A DNA stretch of 64,000 bases from Brassica napus (taxonomy: Eukaryota; Streptophyta; Magnoliopsida; Brassicales; Brassicaceae): positions 8,021,726 through 8,085,725 of the forward strand of contig NC_063448.1 of NCBI RefSeq assembly GCF_020379485.1. The letters are read 5' to 3'. This document shows, piece by piece, positions 32,882-42,881 of the stretch. The notes beneath the pieces were generated by a model, which worked only from the letters and a program-made list of their open reading frames with translations, made no database searches and was not told where the DNA came from. Within the stretch, counting starts at the first letter, position 1. Every line of letters begins with the position of its first letter. The position numbers and the translations under genes are program-made.

Positions 32882-33347
32882 TGTTAGGAAATACGCGGTC
32901 AAATTTTGCGGAAAAGCCAGAATTTATGGGAGCGGGAAAGAAGCACACACACCAAATTGTTAACGGAGTTCGGCCAATGATGCCTACGTCTCCGGACCTG
33001 CTACAGATCTTTTATTATTAACCAGAGAATTTTTACAAGCTCACAACTCACACCTCGATCCCAAATACACTCAGAAATTACTAGTAATTTCTTAAAAAAG
33101 ATTTTTTGTGAGAAAAAAAAGTTTTTTTTTTTTTTTCTTCTTTTTTCTTCTCCTCTCCTCTCTCGTTCTTTTCTCTCTGTTTTCTTGTTTTGGGATGATT
33201 TTCCTCTTCACCTCAGCTCTCCTTTTATAAGCATGAAGAAGGTGTTTGGTGGCTCACAATCTTTGACAAAACCAACGTCAACAATTTCAGCTCACCGTCC
33301 ATGCCGTCACCGTCCATGCCGACCAACACGTAAAACGTGTTTTAACA
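32882..33347 (-). repeat. 3' LTR of Copia element
   Basis: 466 bp, TG...CA ends. It includes a T-run/CT-rich stretch at about 33121-33180 and CTCCTTTTATAAGC (TTTTATAA near 33222), which may be part of the LTR promoter in either orientation. Ends with a CCGTCCATGCCGTCACCGTC direct repeat. Confidence 0.95.
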
Positions 33348-33360
33348 ATCTCCCACTTGA
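33348..33360 (-). other. Polypurine tract
   Basis: CAAGTGGGAGAT on the minus strand directly before the 3' LTR, the expected plus-strand primer. Confidence 0.8.
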
Positions 33361-33417
33361 AGACTGATTTCAATCTGTCTTCACACCTTGATCAATGTAG
33401 CAGGTATTCCCAGCTTG

Positions 33418-36400
33418 TTACTCCAACAAGCCAACTGAGGTTGCACACAACCTCAGCTTATCATACGGCACGACCTTCGTCAGCATGTCTGCCGGATTCT
33501 TGCTTCCTGGGATCTTCTCAAGCACCAACATTTCATCTTCTAACGCGGATCTGATGAAATGATATCGACGATGTATGTGCTTCGTCCGAGCATGGTAAAC
33601 CGGATTCTTTGCCAAATCAATGGCACTTTTACTGTCACAGTACAACACACCTTTCCCTTGATCATGGCCTAGCTCTTCTAGAAAAGACTGTAGCCATATC
33701 ATCTCTTTTGTTGCTTCCGTTACCGCAACATACTCAGCTTCACAGCTTGATAGAGATACAATTTTCTGCAACTTTGAAACCCAACAAATTGCAGTACCGC
33801 CAAAGGTGTAGACATACCCGGTTGTGCTCTTCGTGCTGTCAACGTCACCTCCATTGTCAGCATCAACATATCCCTGCAATCCCGTCTTAGACTTCGTGAA
33901 ACATAGCGATAAACTTGGATTTCCTTTTAGATATCTGAAAATCCACTTAACGGCTTCCCAATGTTCCTTCCCTGGATTGCTCATAAATCTGCTAACGACT
34001 CCCACTGCATGTGCAATGTCTGGCCTTGTACATATCATCGCGTACATCAGCTTCCTATAGCAGAAGCATATGGAACTTTATCCATACATGCCATCTCGTC
34101 TTCCGTCTTTGGAGACTGTTCTCTGGATAACCGAAAGTGACTTGCCATGGGAGTACTAACTGGCTTCGCGTCATCCATGTTAAACCTCTTGAGGACTTTC
34201 TTCACATACTCCTCTTGTGATAGCTTAAGACCTTCCTTGCTTCTACTGATTCTCATCCCTAGAATCTGTCTTGCTTCTCCAAGGTCTTTCATCGCAAACT
34301 CTTCTGAGAGTTTCGTCTTCAAGCTATTGATCTCGTGCAAGTCTGCTCCTACTATCAGCATGTCATCGACATATAGGAGCAATATCAAGTAGGACTCTTC
34401 AAGCGTCTTGAAGTAACAACAGTGGTCAGCTTCACACCTCAAGAAACCAACGCCTTTAATAAAGCTGTCGAACCGTTTATACCACTGTCTTGGAGCTTGT
34501 TTTAAGCCGTACAAACTCCTTTTTAGCTTGCAAACAAGGCTTTCCTTCCCTTTGATCTCAAAGCCTTCGGGTTGCTTCATATAAATTTCCTCATCCAAAT
34601 CACCGTGAAGAAATGCCGTCTTCACATCCATCTGTTGAAGATGCAGATCTTCTTGTGCTACCAGCCCAAGAACCGTTCTGATGGTCACCATCTTGACTAC
34701 AGGAGAGAAGATTTCAGTGTAGTCAACGCCTTCTTTTTGTTGGAATCCCTTCACAACAAGCCTCGCTTTATAGCGCTTACTTCCATCAGGTTCTTCTTTT
34801 ATTCGGTAGACCCACTTGTTATGCAATGCCTTTTTCTCCTTAGGCAAATCTGCTAACTCCCACGTGTGATTGGATAACAACGAGTCCATCTCGTCGTTCA
34901 TTGCAAGCTCCCACTTGATCGACTCATCAACTTGCATAGCTTCCTCATAACATTCAGGCTCGCCTCTGTCTGTGAGCAGAATGTAGTTGAGCGATGGAGA
35001 AAATCTTACTGGCTTTCTGATGATTCTGCTTGACCGTCGTAACTCCGTGACTGGTGTATATGGGACCACTTCTGAATCATCACTTTCTTCAGCCTCACCA
35101 CTCTCGTCTTGAGAGATTTCTTCTTCTGCTGTTGCGGTATCCTGTGGCAACTCCGGTGTCAGGATATCTTCTAAGTCAACAGCTCCAGGCTCTTTCTTCT
35201 CCGAGCCTTCTCTTAGCTTATCCTTGTACAACGCTTCTTCGTTGAACACAACATTCTTGCTGCGGATGATCTTCCGATTTTCATCATCCCAAAACCGGTA
35301 ACCAAACTCCGCGTTACCATAACCGATGAAGTAACACTTCTTAGACTTCGAGTCAAGTTTACTTCTTGCAGCATCATCAATATGAACATAAGCTAAGCAT
35401 CCGAACACCTTTAGATAAGAAAGATTTACTTTCTTTCCGCTCCAAACTTCTTCAGGGATCTTAAATCCCAACGGTACAGACGGTCCTCTGTTTATTAAGA
35501 AGGCTGCGGTATTGATTGCATCTGCCCAAAACGTCTTTGGCAATCCACAGTGCAATCTCATGCTCCTTGCACGCTCATTCAAGGTTCGGTTCATCCTTTC
35601 CGCTATTCCATTCTGTTGAGGCGTTCCAGGAATAGTCTTCTCCATCTTGATCCCATTATCAGCGCAATATCTCTTGAACTCGTCGCTGATGTACTCTCCA
35701 CCATTATCAGACCTTAAACACTTCAACTTGAGATTCGTCTCAATCTCAACCATGGCTTTCCATATTTTGAAAACCGAAAACACTTCATGCTTGTTCTTCA
35801 TGAAGTAAACCCACACTTTTCTTGTGGAGTCATCAATAAAGGTCACATAGTAGTATGAACCTCCCAGCGATGCAACAGGAGCGGGTCCCCACACGTCAGT
35901 GTGCACCAGCTCTAACTTCTCAGACTTTGGCTCTCTTCCTCCTTTAGAGAAACTAACTCGTTTCTGTTTCCCAAGGATGCAGCTTTCACACATCTGATGA
36001 TCCACCGTCTTCAGATCCGGAAGAGCGCCATTTTCCACCATGAGTTTCATCCCTTTCTCACTCATGTGTCCCAACCTACAATGCCACAACTTGGTCTGTT
36101 TTGCATTCTCGACAACAGCAACAGTGTCTTGATAACTCGTCGTCATATAAAGAGTGCCTCTTTTATGACCTCTAGCCACCACCATGGAACCTTTCTTGAC
36201 TCTCCAGGCTCCACCACCAAAATTAACATCGTGCCCCATATCATCAAGTTGACCTACTGAAATCAGATTTCGCATCAACTTTGGCACATGTCTGACCTTG
36301 GTAATCTTCCACACACGTCCGTCTGACATTTTCAGGTTGATATCTCCAATACCAACTATGTCCAAAGGTAATCCATCAGCAAGATATACCTTTCCGTAAT

Positions 36401-37391
36401 TTCCCGCAACATAATTTTCCATGATGTTATGGTGCGGTGTGGTGTGGAACGACGCTCCTGAGTCAAGCACCCATGAATCGACTGGGCTATCGACATAGGA
36501 GATTGACGCTTTGGTGGTATTTGCAGTTGCATCACGAGCTTCAATTTTCCTCGGGGAATCAACAGACACTACCAATGCATCAGCGATTTCACGTGTCACT
36601 GCATTGGCTCCGCCTCTAGTGTTGTCTTCCTTCTTCGGTGGTGCTCGGCAATTCTTCTTGATGTGACCTGTCTTTCCACAATTCCAGCACTCTGCAGGCT
36701 GTCTGAATTTGGATTGACCCCGTCCATTCCTTGACTTCGATCTGCCATTACTTCGGTTATTTCTATCTGGGTTTCTCCCTCTGTTTTCCACGTTGAAAGC
36801 AGAGCTCGTTGATGCTTCCCCAGAGTCTATCCTTCGAACTTCCTCAGCAAGGATACGATCTCTAACATCATTGAATTTGAGCTTTTGAGTACCCACAGAA
36901 TTACTAACCGCTGCCCTCATTGGCTCCCAACTATTTGGCAGAGATGCCAACAAAATCAGTGCTCGCACTTCATCTTCAAACTCGATTTCAACCGATGACA
37001 GTTGGTTGACAATCGTGTTGAACTCGTTCACATGTGCGGCAACCAGGCCACCTTCTTCCATCTTCAAATGAAAGAGTTTCTTCATGAGAAACACCTTATT
37101 GTTTGCCGAAGGTTTCTCATACATATCAGAGAGAACTTTCATGAGCCCTTCTGTGGTCTTCTCCTTCGCAACGTTGTGAGCAACGTTTTTCGATAGTGTT
37201 AACCTTATAACACCCAGAACTTGTCTGTCAAGGAGCTCCCACTCAGCCTGATCCATATTCTCAGGCTTCTTGCTCAGCGGTTGATGAAGCTTCTTTCCGT
37301 ACAAATAATCTTCGATTTGCATTCTCCAGAATGCATAATCTGTACCGTCAAATTTCCCGATACTGTGCGCCAAACCATCTTCGCCTCCCAT
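33418..37391 (-). pseudogene. Copia gag-pol polyprotein, split by one frameshift
   Basis: From ATG 37391 the frame runs to 34047, then continues in another frame to a stop at 33418. Gag region: YAFWRMQIEDYL and a CCHC knuckle CWNCGKTGHIKKNC. Protease: WVLDSGASFH. Pre-integrase: LWHCRLGHMSEKGMK. Integrase: HTDVWGPA, LRSDNGGEY, TPQQNGIAERMNRTL (the D, D, E region). Reverse transcriptase: KWVYRIKEEPDGSKRYKARL, MDVKTAFLHGDL and LYVDDMLIVG. RNase H: VSLSSCEAEYVAVTEA. At the SAIGS / MYAMICTRPD boundary near 34048 the frame is lost by what looks like a one-base deletion, separating the polymerase from RNase H. Everything else reads clean, which fits the low LTR divergence. The lineage resembles Tork-type Copia but this was not tested. 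Confidence 0.9.
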
Positions 37392-37522
37392 CGTTTCTGG
37401 AACCACCGTGTATTAGAACACCTCCGTTGACAAACCGATGTTACCGACAAAATTCACTATTCATGAAGTAATGTTTACGTGAATAGTAACCCTGCAAAAA
37501 AATTGACCGATCACCGTAACTC

Positions 37523-37536
37523 AGGCTCTGATACCA
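37523..37536 (-). other. Primer-binding site (initiator Met tRNA)
   Basis: On the minus strand TGGTATCAGAGC follows the 5' LTR after two bases; it complements the 3' end of initiator methionine tRNA, the usual primer of plant Copia elements. Confidence 0.9.
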
Positions 37537-37538
37537 GT

Positions 37539-38003
37539 TGTTAGGAAATACGCGGTCAAATTTTGCGGAAAAGCCAGAATTTATGGGAGCGGGAAAGAAG
37601 CACACACACCAAATTGTTAACGGAGTTCGGCCAATGATGCCTACGTGTCCGGACCTGCTACAGATCTTTTATTATTAACCAGGGAATTTTTACAAGCTCA
37701 CAACTCACACCCCGATCCCAAATACACTCAGAAATTACTAGTAATTTCTTAAAAAAGATTTTTTGTGAGAAAAAAAAGTTTTTTTTTTTTTTCTTCTTTT
37801 TTCTTCTCCTCTCCTCTCTCGTTCTTTTCTCTCTGTTTTCTTGTTTTGGGATGATTTTCCTCTTCACCTCAGCTCTCCTTTTATAAGCATGAAGAAGGTG
37901 TTTGGTGGCTCACAATCTTTGACAAAACCAACGTCAACAATTTCAGCTCACCGTCCATGCCGTCACCGTCCATGCCGACCAACACGTAAAACGTGTTTTA
38001 ACA
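37539..38003 (-). repeat. 5' LTR of Copia element
   Basis: 465 bp, differing from the other LTR at three substitutions (in GCCTACGTG, ACCAGGGAA and CACCCCGATCC) and one T-run base. Confidence 0.95.
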
Positions 38004-38108
38004 AATATTACTCCTTTTTTTTTCAATACGTCAGGTAGTTTTAGCCAAAAAATAGTTTCAGGATATAAGATCAGCATAAGTGGTGGTATACACAAGAGTC
38101 AGTGAACA

Positions 38109-38773
38109 TCTAACAATATTAAAAGCACAATATACTCAATAGAGAGGCTGCCACGTCATTTAATTAAATCCACCAATCAGAAACAATTATTTGACCACGC
38201 CAGAACATCTTTGTTTTGAGAAAATGGGCTTTGGCGTAGTTTCCAAAAAAAATTATCACGGCCATCGAGCCCGACAATTCCAAATTCATGTTCAACTTCT
38301 CGATTCTCTGTAATCGACTCTTCCACTCTATCTTCCATCTCTGTAACCCCTCTCCTAATCAATGATGCTTTTTATACCTTCTGGCTGGTTTCGTTCCAAT
38401 TTCCGTTCATCCTCCTCTTATATAAATGGCTTCGTCTAAACCTAAATCCTATCAAAATCAAAACCTAGCAGTAAGAGCAACTGAAACCCCTAATCGTAGA
38501 GCGCCTTTCTGATCGATGAGCAGGTATGACATTGACATCCTCATATTTACTTTTATTTACGACCAAATTCCACTTACCCATACAATATGAAATCAACTTC
38601 CTGATGTGCTAGATTTCTGTTCGTTAAGATTCAGTTCCACTGTCGTAACGATTCAGTCCCTCTGATTAATTGTTGGTGTGAGTGTGATTGTAGCCTCTGA
38701 GAAATAATATTAAACGGTGGAGATAACTACAATCTATAGCGTGGAATTGGAAGAGGATACTTTTGGAGAAATC
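38109..38773 (+). mobile_element. Possible Helitron 5' part with promoter-like DNA
   Basis: TCTAACAATATTAAAAGCAC at 38109 resembles Helitron 5' ends. Downstream come TATATAAATGGC (about 38421) and a plant-leader-like stretch (CAAAACCTAGCAGTAAGAGC), then ATGAGCAG|GTATGAC at about 38517-38525, which looks like a first exon and donor. The PIF/Harbinger element interrupts what follows. No replicase-helicase sequence is seen. Tentative. Confidence 0.4.
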
Positions 38774-39105
38774 TTAGGCCATCAGCATTGCAAGATACAT
38801 GCTTGCATATCTTAGGATATATTTAATAATATAATTAGATTAAGAAGTTTTGGCAAGATACATGCTTAAAAGTAGGGATTATTGGTAGAAGTTTGTAGAG
38901 GTTCTTACCCCAAATTTTTTTTTTTTATTGAGAATGGATTAATAGGATTTTATACTAAAACTTATAACATTAAACATAAGAACATTACAAAAGTTTGAAA
39001 AAATTAGAAAAGTAAAAAATAAATTACAAAAGTTAAAAAAAATTACAAAAACATAAAATAAAAGCATAATTTTTATTTAATAGATAGAAACTTAAAAATG
39101 AGATT

Positions 39106-40356
39106 TTACCCAAACTTATCCCATATATGTTCGATCAAATCATGTTTCAATTGTTGATGGACTGGTCTACCCCGAACTCTTGCTCGACGATCAAGTGAAC
39201 TGAAAAGCTCAGTAGGTTCCTTAACGAGAAAAGAAATATCTGCATCTTGAAACGTCTCATCTTGATCGTCTGTACGTCGTTCATCTTCTACAATCATATT
39301 ATGGAGTATGATACATGCTCTCATAACATTAGATATCATGGATTTTTTCCATATTCTTGCTGGATTTTTAATAACGGCGAATCTAGCTTGGAGGACTCCA
39401 AAAGCACGCTCAACGTCTTTTCGGACAGCTTCTTGGGTTTCAGCAAATAGTGAATGCTTTGGACCCTGTGGTAGTCGGATAGATTTTATAAAAGTCGTCC
39501 ATTCCGGATAAATACCATCAGTGAGATAGTAGGCCAAATCGTACTCCCTTCCGTTCACATGGAAGTTGACTTCCGGAGCAACTCCGTTAATAATGTCATC
39601 AAAAACAGGTGATCGATCTAGAATATTAAGATCGTTCATCGTACCTGGAGCTCCGAAAAATGCATGCCATATCCAGAGGTCATAAGAAGCTACGGCCTCG
39701 AGGACAATCGTTGGTTTATCGGTTCCTCGTGAGTACATACCTTGCCAAGCGGTAGGGCAATTCTTCCACTCCCAGTGCATACAGTCGATGCTTCCAATCA
39801 TCCCGGGAAATCCACGTTCTTCTCCCTTATGTAGTAGTCTTTCAAGATCCTCCGATGTTGGACGTCTTAGATATTCATGGCCAAACAAGTTGATAATTGC
39901 GGCGGAAAATCGATGCAAGCAATTCCGAGCTGTTGTTTCACCAAGTCGGACATATTCGTCGACTGTATCGGCCCCACCACCATAAGCCAATAGACGAATT
40001 GCAGCCGTGCATTTTTGGAGTGGTGATAGACTTTGCCTTCCGACTGCATCTTCTGTTGGAGCAAAATACTCAACTTCCGTAGAGAGACGGTCGACAATAC
40101 GCAAGAATAAGGGTTTACTCATTCGAAAGCGCCGTCGGAATATATTGGGAGGGTATGTAGGAGTTTCCGAGAAATAATCATTCCATAGCTGCCGGTCGCC
40201 TTCTTCCCGGTTTCTCTCGATAAATATACGTTTTTTTCGCTCTTTCGGTTCCGGAATATTAGCAGGGAAGTCATCAAATTCTTGAAAGAGATGTGAATAT
40301 TCATCATCATCATCATCATCTTTTTGATGGTAATGGTAATGAGATAAAGATGCCAT
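39106..40356 (-). CDS. PIF/Harbinger DDE transposase
   Basis: A 416-residue intact frame from ATG 40356. It cuts and joins element ends at TTA sites together with ORF1. An acidic leader (DDDDDDEYSHLFQEFDDF) is followed by a helix-turn-helix-like region (SLSPLQKCTAAIRLLAYGGG, then DEYVRLGETTARNCLHRF). The catalytic core has GMIGSIDCMHWEWKNCP (first D, about residue 190), FFGAPGTMNDLNILDRS (second D, about 240) and KDVERAFGVLQARF (E, about 310). The C-terminal part has ACIILHNMIVEDER, also seen in the domesticated relative ALP1. Upstream sequence to 40883 separates it from ORF1 on the same strand; each probably has its own promoter. Likely nuclear. Confidence 0.93.
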   Translation of the reverse strand: MASLSHYHYHQKDDDDDDEYSHLFQEFDDFPANIPEPKERKKRIFIERNREEGDRQLWNDYFSETPTYPPNIFRRRFRMSKPLFLRIVDRLSTEVEYFAPTEDAVGRQSLSPLQKCTAAIRLLAYGGGADTVDEYVRLGETTARNCLHRFSAAIINLFGHEYLRRPTSEDLERLLHKGEERGFPGMIGSIDCMHWEWKNCPTAWQGMYSRGTDKPTIVLEAVASYDLWIWHAFFGAPGTMNDLNILDRSPVFDDIINGVAPEVNFHVNGREYDLAYYLTDGIYPEWTTFIKSIRLPQGPKHSLFAETQEAVRKDVERAFGVLQARFAVIKNPARIWKKSMISNVMRACIILHNMIVEDERRTDDQDETFQDADISFLVKEPTELFSSLDRRARVRGRPVHQQLKHDLIEHIWDKFG

Positions 40357-40883
40357 ATTTTTATTAACAAAAAAACTGGTATTGAGATTGAGTAGAAGAG
40401 ATTGTTGAGTATAAGAGATTTTTGATTAATATGTATAATGTTCGAACCATTCTCATATTTATAGAGAATGATATATCATCTCGTGTTGTGTTTATTGTCG
40501 ACATATACATCTTGTGAAACAATAGTGACTAATGTTTTGTATCTTTGTGGTCACGGGAAAGTGAGTATGAGTCTGTTGTTTTGTATCTTTTGTGGTCACG
40601 GGAAACTGAGTCTGAACATATAGCATTCATGGGAAATCAACAAAGTCTGAACATAACAAATATTACAAACATGTCAAGTTTTAATACCTGCAAAAAACAA
40701 TACGAAGTATTAATCATCAATAGCAGTTATGATTTTTAAAACAAGAGAAGCAAATGACAAAGATTAATTCAAACAATGAAGCAAAACAAATATATTGATT
40801 CAAACATTGTAGCAACGAAGCAAAAGACATAGATTAATTCATTATAACAAGAGACATTTTTTAAAACAAGAGGCGATCTAATC

Positions 40884-41681
40884 TCAGTACAACAACTTTA
40901 GTAAGTTATTCTTTACAACTTCTTCAGCCTCTTTCAGTGGTTCTTTTTTGGCTAAAAGAGTGTCTAGAATAGCTAGCTTAGACAGTCTCTCCTTCCTGTC
41001 CAAATCATCCTTCTTCATCTCCCAATCTTCCCTCTTCATCTCCATGATGGTCGCATAATCAGCCACTGACTTTCCTTTTGCAGTGTTCCTTTTAGCCTTA
41101 GCCGCCTTTACACCTTCAGGCCGGACCTCATCATCAGCAGCAGTGGTGTTTGTACTTTGGCTCGGGGTGTCACATTCTTTTCGCTTTGAAGAACCAGTCG
41201 GTTTAGGAGTGTTCAGACTTAGCCACTTCTGTTCAAACCGCAGAATACACCACGCATGCTCAAGAGTAAATTTCTTCTTGTGATCAGCGAAGTAGATCTC
41301 GTGCGCCATCTTGAGAACATCGTGATCACTCTGACCAGAGCTGATCTGTCTCTCTGCTGCTGCATATGCAGCACAGAACTTGTTGGTGAAATCGTTTATC
41401 TTGTGCCACCTCTGTTTTATATTCAGATGCTCTCTTCGGTCACCACTCTGTTTTGCATGTGGAGATGCAGCATAATATTCACCTACTCGGGACCAGAAGG
41501 TCCCTAACTTCTGTGAATTTCCTACCACCGAATCCTTAGACGTGTTTATCCAAGCGCTGATGATAACCTCGTCATCAGCTGGTGTCCACTTCTTTCTGTC
41601 CTTAGAGGTCAATGGTGTCGCGGTTTCTTGTGAACTAAAAGGAGGGATATCAGCCTGTTGTGACTCTCCAAAGTGGACCAT
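40884..41681 (-). CDS. PIF/Harbinger ORF1, Myb/SANT-like DNA-binding protein
   Basis: A 265-residue intact frame from ATG 41681. In this superfamily ORF1 helps bind element DNA and bring the transposase to the nucleus. Residues about 28-120 form a trihelix/SANT-like domain: KKWTPADDEVIISAWINTSK, LGTFWSRVGEYYAASPH, IKQRWHKINDFTNKFCAAY. Then LEHAWCILRFEQKWLS, a basic linker (AAKAKRNTAKGKSVADY) and a charged C-terminal coiled coil (MKREDWEMKKDDLDRKERLS). Such proteins are often mislabelled glutathione S-transferase T3-like in plant annotations. It lies upstream of the transposase on the same strand. Confidence 0.88.
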   Translation of the reverse strand: MVHFGESQQADIPPFSSQETATPLTSKDRKKWTPADDEVIISAWINTSKDSVVGNSQKLGTFWSRVGEYYAASPHAKQSGDRREHLNIKQRWHKINDFTNKFCAAYAAAERQISSGQSDHDVLKMAHEIYFADHKKKFTLEHAWCILRFEQKWLSLNTPKPTGSSKRKECDTPSQSTNTTAADDEVRPEGVKAAKAKRNTAKGKSVADYATIMEMKREDWEMKKDDLDRKERLSKLAILDTLLAKKEPLKEAEEVVKNNLLKLLY

Positions 41682-42064
41682 CTCACATACAAGACCAACC
41701 TGTTGGTGAAATCATCATTACAACCTTACCTACCAATGATCTAAAGTAAACTGAATTCCTCATAAAATCCTCATAAAATTTCATTTCACCATGAAGATAC
41801 ATGTTTCTATTATAATGTTCGACTACAGCTTAAGACAATCCGAAATACGACAAAAACAACTATACAAATGACTTATGATGAACACATAACCGAATTCAAA
41901 TTACCAACTCAACACATAAACCAACTCAAGGTCTCGTCTGTAATCCCTAAACTTTGAAATACATTTACTAAACGAATTCACATTACAGTCACCTCATTAC
42001 ACCGAATTCAAATGACAAGGAAGCACCAATCATACAATTACACCGCGAAAGGAGAACAAATAAA

Positions 42065-42305
42065 GAAGACGTACCTGGTTTTGATGTGAATCGGAGGAGA
42101 AGCTATGAATCAGAGGAGAACCTATGAATCGGAGGAGAAGCTTTGTGTCGGAGGAGAAGCCGTTGAATCGGATGAGAAGCCTTTGAATCCGACGAGAAGT
42201 CTTTCAATCAGAGGAGAAGGCGTTGAATCGGAGGAGAAGGCTTCCAATCGGAGGAGAACACTTTGAATTGGAGGAGAAGCTTTCGATTGAGAGCGGAGGT
42301 GAAGT
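42065..42305. repeat. Tandem repeat of about 24 bp near the Harbinger right end
   Basis: About nine imperfect copies of GAATCGGAGGAGAAGC(C/T)TTT lie between the right TIR and the ORF1 start, so they fall in the promoter or leader of ORF1. Confidence 0.8.
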
Positions 42306-42589
42306 TTTTGATGTGAGAGCAGAGACACACCGCTGCTCACCTAGTCGCCGTCGATAACGAGAGAGAAAGGGGAGACGAGAAGAATGAAGTCGAGACCGAT
42401 CTGGAACTTTCCTCTACCCTCTTCGGTCTTCCTATCCCCTCTCGCCACGTATGCCCAGGGACGCGTTAATTTTGTTAACAAAACTTCTAATTTTGTTAAC
42501 GTCCCTCTTTTAATTGGGTTTATTTGATTTAATTTTGAACCCAATATTAACAAGATACGTGAGAAGATACAGCGATGCTGATGGCCTTA

Positions 42590-42881
42590 GGACATCAAGG
42601 AGCTGCCACTCGGCTAAGAGATGGGTCCACTGGACTCACGTTATTTACTTGGAAAGTAATCTTTATCTCTCCCTCTCTTGAGTTTTAGTTTGTCTCATAC
42701 TCCTGGTTTCTTTGTCCAGTTACGGACGATTCAAAAACTCACTGTGAGCTAATCATATAGAGACTCAACACCGAAAGATACACCTCTAATTTGATGTTGC
42801 TTTGTTTTAATCCCCAGTCTTGAATTTTGCACTACCTTTCCTTTTAAAAATAAATATCTTCTTACTTTAACTACAAGTGAA
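42590..42881. other. Short intergenic stretch right of the Harbinger element
   Basis: Probably continues the DNA interrupted by the Harbinger insertion at 38774. No gene was recognised. Confidence 0.4.

Larger units (their letters stand above)
32882..38003 (-). mobile_element. Ty1/Copia LTR retrotransposon, complete, young
   Basis: Two LTRs (32882-33347 and 37539-38003) start TGTTAGG and end TTTTAACA. AATAT flanks both sides (32877-32881 and 38004-38008), a 5 bp target duplication. Orientation is minus: the primer-binding site lies next to the right LTR and the polypurine tract next to the left. By eye the LTRs differ at three bases plus one T in a T-run. Gag-pol order (gag, protease, integrase, reverse transcriptase, RNase H) marks Copia. 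A one-base frameshift splits pol near 34048, so this copy is probably not autonomous now. Confidence 0.95.
38777..42586 (-). mobile_element. PIF/Harbinger transposon, apparently intact
   Basis: The ends GGCCATCAGCATTGCAAG and (in reverse) GGCCATCAGCATCGCTG form short TIRs. TTA flanks both (38774-38776 and 42587-42589). It carries both proteins the family needs on the minus strand: a Myb/SANT-like ORF1 (41681-40884) and a DDE transposase (40356-39106), neither with an internal stop. About 3.8 kb, normal for autonomous plant members. AT-rich non-coding DNA fills 38780-39100, and 42065-42300 holds a short tandem repeat just inside the right end. Confidence 0.93.

Noticed and set aside
38517..38530. 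A host gene starting at ATG 38517
   Set aside because: Only a short leader-like exon and donor are seen, next to a Helitron-like 5' end, and the Harbinger insertion interrupts the rest.
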